NCBI GenBank assembly: GCA_021234155.1
Contig: JAJEKV010000047.1
Span: forward strand, 10,786,701 to 10,850,700
DNA: 64,000 nucleotides
Reading direction: 5' to 3'
DNA from: Isoetes taiwanensis
Lineage: Eukaryota; Streptophyta; Lycopodiopsida; Isoetales; Isoetaceae
Shown: in pieces, positions 22,520 through 34,033 of the stretch
Position numbering within the stretch: the stretch's first letter is position 1
How the letters are laid out: each line of letters begins with the position of its first letter
Notes under the pieces: model-generated
Databases searched by the model: none
What the model was told of the DNA's origin: nothing
What the model saw: only the letters and a program-made list of their open reading frames with translations
Made by a program: the position numbers and the translations under genes

Positions 22520-24302
22520 ATACAATTGAATTACAAAATTGGCATTATACAAAGATGCATTTTAATTTCGAATGCCAAGCGATTGTACATAAATAAATTT
22601 AAAAAAGTAATGTTCCCAAGGTTGTAAATATAGAGTTGTTAGTTTTTAGTCTCAATGTACACATGTTTCAACTCTTGCATGCTGAAAATAAAACATGTGC
22701 AAAGTTTTATGAATTGAATTGAATTGAAATCTCCCTAAAGGTTTTTGAGGGTTTACAGCTGCGGAACAAAGTACCTTGAAGCAGGGTTGGTTTGGTTGTC
22801 TTGACCTTTTAACTTTGGTAAAGAACTAATTCCTATTGGTGATGTGGTAGTGGAGCAACTGGATTTTCTGAATATGGACTAATAAGTTCTTTGTTGGTTG
22901 GCCCCAGTTCACAATTTTATCATCATATATTGTTACTTGTAAGGACAAAATATTGAAGCAGACGCCAGGAATGAAGGAATCTAGAAACCTTTTCAAAAAT
23001 CGTTACAGCAGATGGCAAGACCATTAGATTAGATACAAGCACTAGAAACAAGTGATAGAGTTTAATAATGAAGCAATATTAGGAAACCCAGAGATTGTTG
23101 GCTCATGCAGTAGTTGACTTCACATGATCTCAACTTTACAATAGGGAACATTTTACACTGCACCAACTCAACGAAGATCATTTCTTTAAATGGGGCATTA
23201 GAGTGTTGGCATGCCATTTAATTAACAAACCCTTGGAATTGACTTTGACTACAGAAGGTTGTCTTTGACTTATGTGGGAGTATTGGCTTTATCCATTTGG
23301 TATTGCCACTGGGTTCGAGAGACTCAAGATAATTTCAAAGTCTTAAAGAATTTATGAGGATGTTTAGACAATCTTTTAAAATCTAAGAGCATTTTTACAA
23401 TCTTGGAGAATCCCAAAGATTTTGAAGGAACCTTTGAAAAATCTTGAGAGGATCTCTTGGATGGTAAGGGGATCTTGAGGGTCTCTACAGGAATCTCCTT
23501 GAGGGTATCTCAGAGTCTAGAGGAGTTTATGCAGAGCCAATTTTGGCATTGACTTCTAAACTTTGACTTCAAGTTTTCAGGTAGCTTTTGCCACTTGAAG
23601 TTGACTTTGACTTCTACTAGTTGACATCTAAATGGCGAGACAATCTTGTGTATTGACTTTCTCTCTTGATGTTGACTTTGACTTCAAGATTGAGTTTTGG
23701 TTTTTAAAGGGAATTTAGAGGGAAAATCTTTCTCACATGGTGTTTCTCACTTTTTATAGAGTTCTTTTAAGAAATGTTAACTACCTTCGTAGAGGTTTGA
23801 TTTTTTTAATGCTCGTTCATGCAAGGTATAACTCTTTTTTGTGTGTGATTATATGCGCTTTACATAGACATACCCCATATCCACACATGTATACTTATGT
23901 TATGATGGGATCTTCCAAAGCTCTAGAATGGTAGACCTAAAAGTGATAAGAAGTGGTAGAACCTAAGAGACTTGAAAGAAAAATTGGACATTTTCTTATG
24001 TTTTCTTAGGTCTTATGCAGATTTGAAACATATGCATTTTCTCTACGTCCACTATAGTTTGTAGGTGAACATGAAATGCAATGCAAATACATCTAACAAG
24101 CATTTGCATATAATCTTCTCCATTAGTCATATGTCCTCATGGACGCTGCCAATGTGGCATGACGTAAAAATATTATCTACTATCTACTATCCTTGGGCTT
24201 TACTAGTTCTTAGAAAATGCTCTTCTTTGAGTTGTCTAACTTGCAAATTTGCATAATCATGTCCTCCTTTTGCTAAACATAAATTAATCTAATCTAATCT
24301 AA
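22520..24302 (+). repeat. 1.8-kb dispersed repeat, copy 1
   Basis: High-identity direct match to 60765-62547, starting near ATACAATTGAA and ending in a short (AATCT)n tail. The interior has many TTGACTTTGACTTC words (about 23225-23690) and runs of GAATCT-like words, with no long open frame. Relative to copy 2 it carries a ~65-bp SINE-tail insertion (24129-24193). The nature of the element is unknown. The simple-repeat tail suggests a retroposon end. Confidence 0.8.
24129..24193 (+). mobile_element. Truncated SINE 3' end inside repeat copy 1
   Basis: This segment is absent from copy 2 of the repeat, which runs straight across. It contains GCTGCCAATGTGGCATGACG then TAAAAATATTATCTACTATC. It matches the 3' part of the SINE at 30163-30305, with a TATC-like tail. 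Confidence 0.65.
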
Positions 24303-24334
24303 TTTTATTCTAGTGAACTATGCATAAACATATT

Positions 24335-25175
24335 TTCAGAGGGCATCACATCGTCTATTTTCAGAAGGTGGTCAATATGGATGACGCCTCGTCTCCTAAA
24401 CTTGGCTTGCACCGTAGCAATAGGGTCGCAGCGCCTCAAGGCCTGCTGGAGGGAAAGGAGAGCTCAGTGGTTGGCCAAGTGGAATGTGCAAGAGCACAGG
24501 TGTATATAGGTGCAAACAGAAGCAGATTGCCATAGCTTGAGGCAGTACCTTGACGCTTGCTTCCTCAGCAAGCTTTGGGATGCCAATGCCCTTGAACATG
24601 TCAAGACAACACATTACCAGCACCACATAAATCCCACATTGAACGGGGCCTGCAATGCTACCTGCATGCCCATCTGTCTACGAAGAAGTGCATACTCATT
24701 GCCTTGATATGCACAGGTGCACACCGTCTCCAAATTGAGACAAGTAGATGGATTGAGGAGCCATGTCATGACAAGGTTTGTCAGTGCTGCCAAGAGAGAG
24801 CAGTTGAAGATGAGTGTCACATTGCAGGGCTGTCCAGCGTATGAACAAATCTTGGACGCGCCGAGTTGGTGACCGGTATTGCATGTGCTATTGGACACGC
24901 GCTTGAGACGGATCTTTGGGATCATACCTGTAGGAGGTCATGGATATGTGGGTTCAACTATATCTTCGGACTCACCTGACATGTATATATATTTCATGAT
25001 GTATGTTTGTCAGCATTCTTATTATTGGCACGAGTTTTCCCTCGAAAGCTTTTCGGGACAGGAGTTTTTAAATATGGACAGTAATAAGTTTGTTGCGCTC
25101 CCTTTTTGGTCTCTTAGGCCGATTGGTCTCCGTGGACAATAAAAAATATTCATAATCTATTCTCTTCTATTCTAT
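24335..25175 (+). pseudogene. 5'-truncated LINE ORF2 C-terminal relic
   Basis: Homologous to 37645-37985 plus 39486-39800 (shared phrases such as YLDACFLSKL, HYQHHINP and, at DNA level, GGATCATACCTGTAGGAGG). Those segments follow an RT domain, which identifies it as the C-terminal tail of that LINE. The end is a short TCTAT-rich tail (about 25155-25180). It lies directly after repeat copy 1. Frames are broken. Confidence 0.65.
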
Positions 25176-25649
25176 TCTAATGCAATTCCAACAATAGGTA
25201 ATAAGTTCTTGTGCATAATGGATTAGAAATCACTTAATATCTAAATAGTACATTCAGTGTAGCAACTACTAGTCTATTTGGCCTACGCATCATTTAAACA
25301 TGTTTATGTAGTTATTGTCTTATGCTCTAATGTCTTTTATCACGTGGTTGTACAATTATCAGTGCATCGTATCCCCTAAAGAAGATGCCAAATTCATTCT
25401 TATTCATCATGAGTACATTGATATAGCACATGTGGTCAATCCACTGCTAGCCAAAATATCCTTTCTAGTAGTATTTCCATGTGCATATAGTACATGTGGT
25501 AGATTCTAGGTTTTTACAACCTTGAGTGATGTTGGACAAGCTTGAACTTACTTTCATGTATCTACCTCCACATGCAACCATAAAGCTTCAAGGCAAACAA
25601 GATGAAGGAGAAGCAAATCGATGCTGATATTGACTCCCTCGGTTCAACC

Positions 25650-25975
25650 GTAGGATGGTGATTAGCACAAGGGAATCAGAGTGATTATCTCAAGACAATC
25701 ACATGATGCTAATCACAAACCATATCATGAAGCATGTGGCGTCAGGTGGCTGGCTTAGGTATGCAGGCCACAAATGCAGGTGTGCAGAGAAGCATGCCAC
25801 ATAGACACCATGTCATTGATTAGCTCGAGCAAATCACATGATTGCCTCGAGCAAATCATGTGATTCGCTCATAGGAATCTAAAGATTCGCTCGAGCGAAT
25901 CACCTTGGTTAGCTCGAGCGAATCATTGATTCGCTCCCACAAATTAGAAAATTCGCTCAAACGAATCACATTGGC
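25650..25975. repeat. Cluster of GATTCGCTCGAGCGAATC palindromes and half-sites
   Basis: One perfect 18-bp palindrome GATTCGCTCGAGCGAATC (about 25884-25901) is surrounded by many variants: AGCTCGAGCGAATCA, GCCTCGAGCAAATCA, GATTCGCTC and GTGATTnnnTCnnnnnAATCAC. It ends about 260 bp upstream of the reductase ATG. It could be a degenerate satellite or a cluster of protein-binding sites. Confidence 0.7.
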
Positions 25976-26107
25976 GTTCCGGGTAAACGACGAGCCAATA
26001 AAGTGCGGGGAAGCCATTATACGAAACCTTAGATGTTGCATCAATTAACACAAGAAATGCTCATCCAATGCTCAGTAGATGCCATAATCGTGCGAAAGAA
26101 AATCCAA

Positions 26108-26117
26108 TATTTAAATA
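26108..26117 (+). promoter_or_regulatory. Candidate TATA-like box of the reductase gene
   Basis: TATTTAAATA lies about 117 bp upstream of the chosen ATG, a plausible core-promoter position. Inference from motif and distance only. Confidence 0.35.
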
Positions 26118-26233
26118 CCAGCTTAAAAAAGTGCTCTTCCATTTTGACTAGAATTACCAGCCCATGTTAGGACGGACTGTTTGTTGCTGTAACTAAAAGT
26201 AGACATAAATGAAATAGGCTACTCACATTCGAA

Positions 26234-28992
26234 ATGCAGAAAAACATGGCGGAGAATCAGCACATGGGCAGAGTCTGTGTCACCGGAGCTTCCGGTTTTT
26301 TTGCATCCTGGCTGATCAAGAGGCTCCTGGAAAAGGGATATCATGTGCGCGGAACTGTTAGAGACCCAGGTGCAAAACCAAATCCTTTTTTCCAATTATC
26401 TAATGTAAATACTCTTCATTGCAGGTGTAGTTTTCCTTTGAATTGCAACAGATAGCAAAATACATCTTTCCTAGAAGTTGAATATATAAGCAATGTGGAG
26501 AAATTTATGTGTCAATGTACAGTATTATTTCTGATAAATCTCTAGATATTGAAGCTCTTTACATTCAATTGCCATGCTTACAGAAAATTTGAAGAAAACT
26601 GCTCATCTGCTTGTTCTTCCTGGTGCCAATGAGAGGCTTGAATTGGTAAAAGCAGACCTAACTGTCGAAGGCAGCTTTGATGATGCAGTTGCTGGATGTG
26701 AAGGTGTCTTTCACACAGCTAGCCCCGTAACTTTTAGTGCCCAAGATCCAGAGGTAAAAGAGACTCAGTCTTTTAAGATCAGTACAATCTTAAACAATTG
26801 AAGAACCACTTTAAGCGCATTTTTCAACTTATCCTTTTCATTGCATGCTTCCAGCACATCCTAGACAGACAACTCCATTTTCAACCATCACGAGAGCTGC
26901 TTATGCAATACCATACAAATCAAAAGAGCATCTCGTGACTCTATTTATATCTCAATAAAGTTTCCTTTCCACTCCTGCTCTTTGTTAGAAGCAATTGTGC
27001 ACCGTTTCAGCTAATTTTCTCTTAACAGCATATAATCTCCTCTATATATTCTGCACTGTAATCCCAGGTAGGTTCAGTTGCCATTAGAACGCAAAGCAAA
27101 AATTTTATCTTTATATTTGGATTGCACTTATTCAACCTTAGAGTCGTGCTTTTCTTCTCTTGAAGTGTTAAGACAATCACATAAAAGTACGTGTGTTAAT
27201 CACTATTCTCCAAAAAGTCATGAAGCATGAAAGTCGAGCTCATCATTTGATCAGTGATTGGACTAGACATAAGGACAATAAGAGAGGACTGCTCTGAATT
27301 TCGGGTCTAGAATCAAGTTTTCTTTTGCTTGTTACCAATAAAAACATAAAATAAGTCACACCTTTCTCCCATCTCCAGAAACAAGTCCATGGAGGATGAT
27401 ACAATTTAAGCCTGAATATCAGGTTCCCTCATTCAAGTTCGACTCATGTTATTCCATTTGCCTTCTGCAGCTGTAACCTACATGGAAGATGAGCTTTCCT
27501 ATTTGGGACAGTGAAGCTTTCATCTTTTCACACTCTAGGCATTGGAATGAATATTTTATTCATCATGAAAGGGCAGTTTGTTATTCGTTCATATTAAATT
27601 CTGTCAGTTTACATTTTTCTTCTTCCTACTTTTATACATTTGTTTATTAATGGCTTGCAGAAGGAAATTATTGAACCAGCAGTTAAAGGCACACTGAGCT
27701 TGCTGCAAGCTTGTGTGAACGCATCAGTGAGAAGAGTAGTGATAACCTCATCATCCTCTGCTGTTAGGTTTTTAGACCGTGATGATCCTACAATATTGGC
27801 AGATGAATCATGCTGGAGTTCTCTGACACGTTGCCGACAAGAAAAGGTAAGAAGATGATGTTCTACCTGTATTATTATTTTGGGGCTCATGCTGACACCA
27901 TGTCCACTAGTGTTGTTTATGGTGAATTATGATTTGTGAGGTTGCTATGCAGCAATTCTCATAAAATCAAGAAAATCACCAAAATTCTCTGCTAATAACT
28001 GCTCAAAATTGAAAAGTTAGGCGGCTATTGATGAAGTTCAAGCAAGGTGTATAATGATCTATTATCACGAAAGTAGTGAACATGTTTTAGAAACTTATGC
28101 CAGTGGAAAGTAGGGCTAGTATTGATTAAGTTTAAGAAACTTTGGAGATAAGTACATCTAATACTCTATTATCTATTTTCACTGAAGTGGTTAACATATT
28201 TCTCATATCCAGAGATGGTACCCGACTTCTAAAGTGCTGTCAGAGCAGGCAGCTTGGAAGTTTGCAAAAGAACACAACGTAGACCTAGTTACAGTCATAC
28301 CACCGCTCATTATTGGGCCTGTCCTTGCTCCTGAAGCCCCAACAAGTGCAGGTCTTATATTATCAATACTGAAAGGTAAACGAACCTGTTTCATTAATCA
28401 AGGTTTTATCAAGCTTTTACCTTCCTGATATATGTTCAGGTGATGTATCCAAACTCGAGCCCTTCCTTAGGACAGGACTGGTCCACCTTGACGATGTTGC
28501 TGCTGCGCATATCTTGTTGTATGAAGAACCCAAGGCTGCAGGGAGATACATTTGTAGTGCATTATTTGCTAACATGAAAGAGATCCTTGACTTCATGGCA
28601 CAACGTTACCCTAAATTTAACATTCCAACAGAGTATTATTCTTATTTCCTTTGTCTTTCCCCCTTTTTTAAATGTTCTTGTAGGTTATAATGTTGGCTAC
28701 ATATAGATTGTGGCATTTACTGCTTTGCAACACAATTCTGTTATTTCAAACGAACTCTATATTCTCATGTACTCGAAGTCTATATTATGCAATGACAAAT
28801 GCATCACATTAGGATAGATACTGATTATGGCCTTATTTTTGCTGTTTCATGTATAGGATTGAAGAGGGGAATGCTGTTTTCAGTCGAGATATGACAAGTG
28901 ATAAGTTGCAAAAACTTGGTTTCCAGTATAAAGGCCTTGCGGAGATGTTGGATGATTGTATTTCTAGTTTGGAAGCAAAAGGTTTCGTATAA
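26234..28992 (+). CDS. DFR/CCR-like NAD(P)H-dependent reductase, six exons
   Basis: Exons 26234-26369, 26584-26753, 27661-27846, 28213-28375, 28440-28632 and 28857-28992 join without a frame error into 327 codons plus TAA, and every intron is GT-AG. The product is an extended short-chain reductase: Rossmann TGASGFFAS (residues 17-25), VRGTVRDP (38-45), the serine-rich TSSSSAV (131-137) and the catalytic WYPTSK (Tyr167, Lys171). Exon number and positions follow the dihydroflavonol reductase/cinnamoyl-CoA reductase gene plan. Substrate is uncertain: the CCR NWYCYGK signature is absent, and [14 protein letters not shown] is compatible with DFR-like, anthocyanidin-reductase-like or other members. 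FFAS replaces the usual FIGS. The start could also be ATG at 26246 or 26264. Probably cytosolic, as no targeting peptide is obvious. Confidence 0.9.
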
Positions 28993-29059
28993 GAAAGTAT
29001 GCATTCCATTGTTCATTTAAAGAAATGATTGTTCATTTAAAGAAATGATGGAACTATGT

Positions 29060-29140
29060 TCAGAAGCATGTGAGTCCATGTGGTATGATGTAAAAAGTAC
29101 TATCTACCTATCCATCCACCCATCCATCCAAAAATCTTCC
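29060..29140 (+). mobile_element. SINE 3'-end remnant with CATC tail
   Basis: GTCCATGTGGTATGATGTAA and the following (TATC/CATC)n run resemble the 3' ends of the SINEs at 30163 and 59207. The promoter half is missing. Confidence 0.4.
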
Positions 29141-29149
29141 GTGCATGAG

Positions 29150-30160
29150 TTTTTTAATTCTAATAATTAAAACATATTTTATTATGTTCAATATTTTGAG
29201 CTGTAAACTTTTTTTAGGAATCTTCACGCATTATAGTAGTGGTTGGACAGAAGACATTCTTGTCTACATCAACATACCCCACACAAGCAAGCTATGAGAT
29301 CGCGATCCACAACTATAAGCTCCTAGACATCAAATGCTCAAGTCCCCCTAGTTTGCAATTACTAAAGTTATAAGCAAATATTCATGATCATGAATTATAT
29401 TTCAGCAGTATTTGCCTAATGATTCCACTTGCAAAGAACAAGAGACGACCCTAATATGACATCTTCAAGTTGAATGATGATGTTAATGGTTTGCTCAAGT
29501 TCCAATGTCAGTTATCCATCTAATAATTAGATAACTCTCATTTAGCCATGACTAGCCTAATGAATGGTAGGTATGGCTCTAGTTCATCTAGTATAAAAAT
29601 CATGCAATATTGGCGGTACTGATTTTTTTTTTCCGTGAAATACTTGACGCAATTATCTCGGGCAAAGTTTTTGTTATATTGTCTAATGTTTAAATTATTG
29701 CCAATGAAACTAGGGGCGTAGTCGTGATTTAATGAATAGGCATTTGGGTTGGGTTGTCCTTCACTTGAGTTAACAACGAGCAAGTGCAAGTCTCATCAAT
29801 GTGTTTTGTGTTTGTCTTTAATAGATGGAAAAAGAAGAGGATCTAGGAGAACAACAACCAAAATACATTTTATCAATCATAGTAATAATTATAATGGTGG
29901 ATTTCAACTAAAAGAAGATCTATTGGCTTGCTTGCGTGTTAATTTATGGCATGTAGATACAATTTGGCAGAATGAAACTAATCTCTATTCTTTCTCCAAG
30001 CCATAATACATTTCACCAACCACAAGAATGGTGGATGCCATCTAAAACAAGATCTAATGGCATGCTTGTTGGATATATAAAAAATGACATGTAAATACAA
30101 TTTCGCAAAATGGAAATTGATCTCTATTTTTTCTCTAAGAGGTTTCTTTTCCACTGTATT
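29150..30160. other. No recognised gene
   Basis: AT-rich. A ~60-bp segment around CTATTCTTTCTCCAAG/TCTATTTTTTCTCTAAG is loosely repeated near 29940-30005 and 30080-30150, with ATGGCATG and ACAATTT words in both. No family is recognised. Confidence 0.3.
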
Positions 30161-30162
30161 TT

Positions 30163-30305
30163 TGGCGTAGTGGTTAGAACGGAAAATGTCTCGAGTTGCA
30201 TTTAGTGTAAGGTGGTTTGAAGTAGGTCCCAACAAAGCAATGTTGGTGTGATGTGTGCGTCATATATCTAAGTTGATGCTGCCAATGTGGCATGACGTAA
30301 AAATT
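30163..30305 (+). mobile_element. tRNA-derived SINE (family S1), degenerate copy
   Basis: A box A-like GGCGTAGTGGTTAGAAC near 30165 is followed by a degenerate box B region (GTCTCGAGTT). The body is shared with the copies at 46554 and 59207 (TAAGGTGGTT...CAACnnAGCAATGT...GTGTG), and the 3' end is GTGGCATGACGTAAAAATT. Confidence 0.6.
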
Positions 30306-30691
30306 GCTTTTTAAAAAGCTTTTTATTCGTTTGACGGCCAAAAGAAGTATACATTAAAACACATATTTTAAGAAACTTGAATGCACATTCCTTTACATGG
30401 TTCGAGAATAGAGGGGTTCGGCCATAAAAAAGCTACCCATTTTTGGAAATTTCCGACAAGTAAAAAATATTTTGAACAATTTTCCAGCTATAAAAGACAA
30501 AAAAGTCCGGCAAAATACGCTATAAAATGCCCCTCCAATGATTTTTTCCGGTCGTCTTAAATGCCAAGCAGCATTTTTTCTTGGTTACTTCAATTGCTAT
30601 TTTGGAACCATGTTCCTTTGTCTTTAAGCCTTAATTATTCTTTGACCACCAAAAGAATAGAATAGAATAGAATAGAAGTACTTTAACACAT

Positions 30692-30805
30692 TAACATAAA
30701 GAATAAGCGACAGAATAGTCCCCACCTATACTTTCCAGAAGTAATATGTAACATAAAGAATAAGCGACAGAATAGTCCCCACCTATTCTTTCCAGAAGTA
30801 ATATG
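30692..30805. repeat. 57-bp tandem duplication
   Basis: Two near-identical 57-bp units start TAACATAAAGAATAAGCGAC at 30692 and 30749. They follow a short (GAATA)n run at about 30655-30678. Confidence 0.85.
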
Positions 30806-30926
30806 TGAAACATGTGTTGCCTAAACTTGTGGCACTTTTGCGAGCCACAAATCTTTAAATGACACGATTGGCAAAGTGATAGGATAAATAGGTGCAGAAA
30901 CAAGGCAGAGACGGACACATTTTACA

Positions 30927-31283
30927 ATGGCTCAATTGGAGCAAAGGTGCAGCTCAGAATTCGAATTTTGGTCAGAACGTAACAGAGAAAGCAGCTACAT
31001 GGCTCCAGCGGATGAAATTTTCAGAGACAGCGGGTTTGTTGCAGCATCGTCCTCTCGTATCGCCACTGTTTCTAGTTCTACTCGTTCTAATTCTGATGCT
31101 GAATCTCGGCTATGGCGTTCCGGCAGCACCCAAACAAGGCTCAATCGGCATATGCAGGCTGCTTCTAGAAAAAGGCCTCCTAATCAACGCCAAGTTGTGG
31201 CCGAAATAGTGCATTTGGAAGCTTGCATGTATTCCGGCTTCTCCCTCTCCTTCTTGCGACCAAGTCGTCGCGAAAAAAAATGA
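30927..31283 (+). CDS. Unrecognised 118-codon ORF
   Basis: Starts MAQLEQRCSSEFEFWSERN. It has a Ser/Arg-rich middle (SSSRIATVSSSTRSNSD) and a basic C terminus (RPSRREKK). No family is recognised and no intron or repeat context supports it. It may be chance or a fragment of a captured gene. Confidence 0.2.
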   Translation: MAQLEQRCSSEFEFWSERNRESSYMAPADEIFRDSGFVAASSSRIATVSSSTRSNSDAESRLWRSGSTQTRLNRHMQAASRKRPPNQRQVVAEIVHLEACMYSGFSLSFLRPSRREKK

Positions 31284-31289
31284 CCTCTT

Positions 31290-33950
31290 ATTTAAGCAAC
31301 CAAGTTCCATGCTTTTGATATTTGAGAGGTGCATTTACATGTACACTACCTAGTGCATTTACATGTACACTAGTAGTCCATCTATGAGAGGTCCATTAAC
31401 ATGTAGAGGACACACGTGTCACTCTACGTCGGTTGCCTCCCTTCCTAATCATGATCAAGAGAAGAAGAGCATCTTAAAATCTTCAATCACAGTTGTCTCA
31501 TATCATCAAGATACAGCCATTGGGAGCTATCCCACCCATCAAAGAAGAAACTCCTTTCCGGCGGCGATTATCGTGATAACTCTCTAGAGGGTTATTGCTA
31601 TAGCCTCCTAGCCGTTCAGATTGGGTCCTATAGCTGCCATGAAGATAATCCACTCCAACTCATTATTCAAGGGGATCAATGGCTCCCGCTCGTGGGTACC
31701 CACTTCGCCTAGTGCATTATTCTGCAGAACACGCTAAAGGAAGCCAGTAACCTTCCTTACACCCTCTTAATGCTAGCAATATCTCTTGGGTCACTTCATG
31801 GGGTCTATAATCAAAGAAGCTTCTTCAGAGTGAAAGTTAATCAATTGAAAATGCCAAGATTATTGTTAGACAAGCATGATGATGCAACAAGTAACAATAG
31901 CGTACTTAATAATCAAATCTCATTAAAGTCATTTCATCTTTTCCCAAAAATGCTTGACCTTGTGCTCGATCCGAATATGAAATTGTGGCCTTTCATACTT
32001 GTGGATAAGATTTCAATTAATGGCGTTATGGCTTCAAAAGCCCTTCTCGGCGCTCCTTATTGCTCATTCCTTATTGTTTTTTAAGGTTCATTGGATTTCG
32101 GCATATTCCTACAAATATGCCAGATCTAGGGTCCACACATTTACACATCACACCCCTGTATATTTCGGCGCTCCCCTGCGTATGTATATACGTAGGAAGA
32201 TACGTATGGCCATGGCAAACAGAAGGCCATACAGAATAGCCCGTCCGCCTCTGCAGCCGTCCACCTCTGCTGCTCTCTGGAGCCTCTCCGGAAAACTCCA
32301 GATCAAAGGAAACAAGGAACTACATACCGAAGGAAACAAGGATCGACGGAAATAAGGCACTACAGATCAAAGGAAACAAGGAACTACAGATCAATTGCAG
32401 ATGAAAGCCTGAGCATAACTCCAAGCAACGAAAAATCCCAAGGTCATCTGTTCTTCCGGAAATTCCAACCCTTCTCTTCTACTTTCTTCGCTTCCTCACC
32501 CCCGCCCTAATTCATCCTGCAATTCCGACCTGCTAGCATCTGGCCGCTAGACTTGGTGGGATCCTGCAATTCCGACACAGTACGATATGTTCCGGCTTCC
32601 TTCCAGCAAAGGAGTGCCATTGCTGTGGCCTCCATGCCCAGCAACACATGGCGCTCCACTCCATCCTTAAACCATGGCTTTCATTACACAAAAATAAAAC
32701 CCATCCCCCCTTTTCCGCCTAACCATTGCCAAAATCATACTAAACACATAATTTGGCAACCTTATGGCTTCAAAAACCCTTCTATTTTACTTTTTCTCGC
32801 TAAAGGCTGCCGTGAACATTTTTTTTTTTTTTTTTTTTACTTCCCTATGTTTAGAAAAGTGAGTCAATAAAGAGGAATGTTCATGTCGCATACAATTTCC
32901 TTTATAGACTTGCTTAATGGTTGGAATTATATCTCTTTTCTCCTTATTTTATTTCAATCTTTTGCAAGTTGTTCACATTCTTTTGTTTGCTATCATGTCC
33001 ATGCAAGCAGTTTTTCTTGCTAGTTAAATTAGCAAATTCTTTTATAATTTATTTCTATCAAGTTGGACGACCTTTGGTAGTCAGTCAACAAAAGACTTTT
33101 TTTTTTACCTTCTATCACGTACGTTTAAGCGGCTTGTTGCTAGTTTTTAGGAAACCCTTATATCTTTGCAAATGATGGTATTTAGAGGTCTCTTATTCGT
33201 CTCATAAAGCTATGAGTACATTCAAATTGCTATTTGTGGCGATTCTTTGCCCTTTTAGGTTTTCAGATTCACCTCGTATTGTTCCGTTTACATCTAGTCC
33301 CTCCTAGCATTTTTGTGAAATAGATGCATTTAGGGAGCTCGTCCATTGAATTTTTACCATAGCGATTGATAGATATAAGATGTCCACCTTAATAGTTGTC
33401 CATAAATTATAAAGCCAGCTAATCTATGGCAATTATGGAACAACACACAAGTCGGACGTTATAAACAACATTTTTTGTTTAGATTAAAGACTATTGTTAA
33501 GAATAAAGTAAGTGATGATATTTAAAAACTAGAGAAGAAAGCTGCAAGGAAAAAGTCAGCTGCAAATTCATATGTACAAAAGGTAATAAGGGATCATGAC
33601 CAGGGAAAAAGGCCTTGACAGAAAATAGCTTGAAGGCTTTACCAGGACTTATCAAACAAGAGCCTGGACATGGATCGGCATGTGCAACTTATTGAAGCGA
33701 TTGTCAGCATTGCGACCAACAACTAAATGTAGACTCCAGCGATCAGCTTCGGTATAGACGGCCCATCAACTCACTGCAACAAGCAATTTATAGTCGGATT
33801 CTACCACTACAATTCATTGTAGAATCGAATCTTAAAGGAAGATTTGGTTTGATCCTTAGCCCAAAAACCATAGCTTGTCCCCTGACTACCAAGCGTAATT
33901 CCTCTTCCAAATCCAGTTGTTCAAGGCTATGAGATTCTACGTGTAATAGA
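31290..33950. other. No recognised gene; short repeats and T-tract
   Basis: A 22-bp phrase with GTGCATTTACATGTACACTA is directly repeated at about 31331-31375. A GGAAACAAGG word recurs three times around 32310-32380. A T-tract lies at 32820-32840. The short open frames show no family resemblance. Confidence 0.3.
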
Positions 33951-34033
33951 GTGTCTAATTCGAGAAGCCAATACTCTGAATCTCTATATAAGCAAATGGA
34001 TCCAGTTTGGATAGTTAACTGTGCTCATATTAA

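Noticed and set aside
26234-28992. Naming the reductase as DFR or CCR
   Set aside because: Diagnostic residues do not allow a specific substrate. Only the superfamily assignment is supported.
31999-32355. 118-codon plus frame and overlapping minus frame 32148-32360
   Set aside because: Mutually overlapping frames on opposite strands, low-complexity content and no family resemblance.
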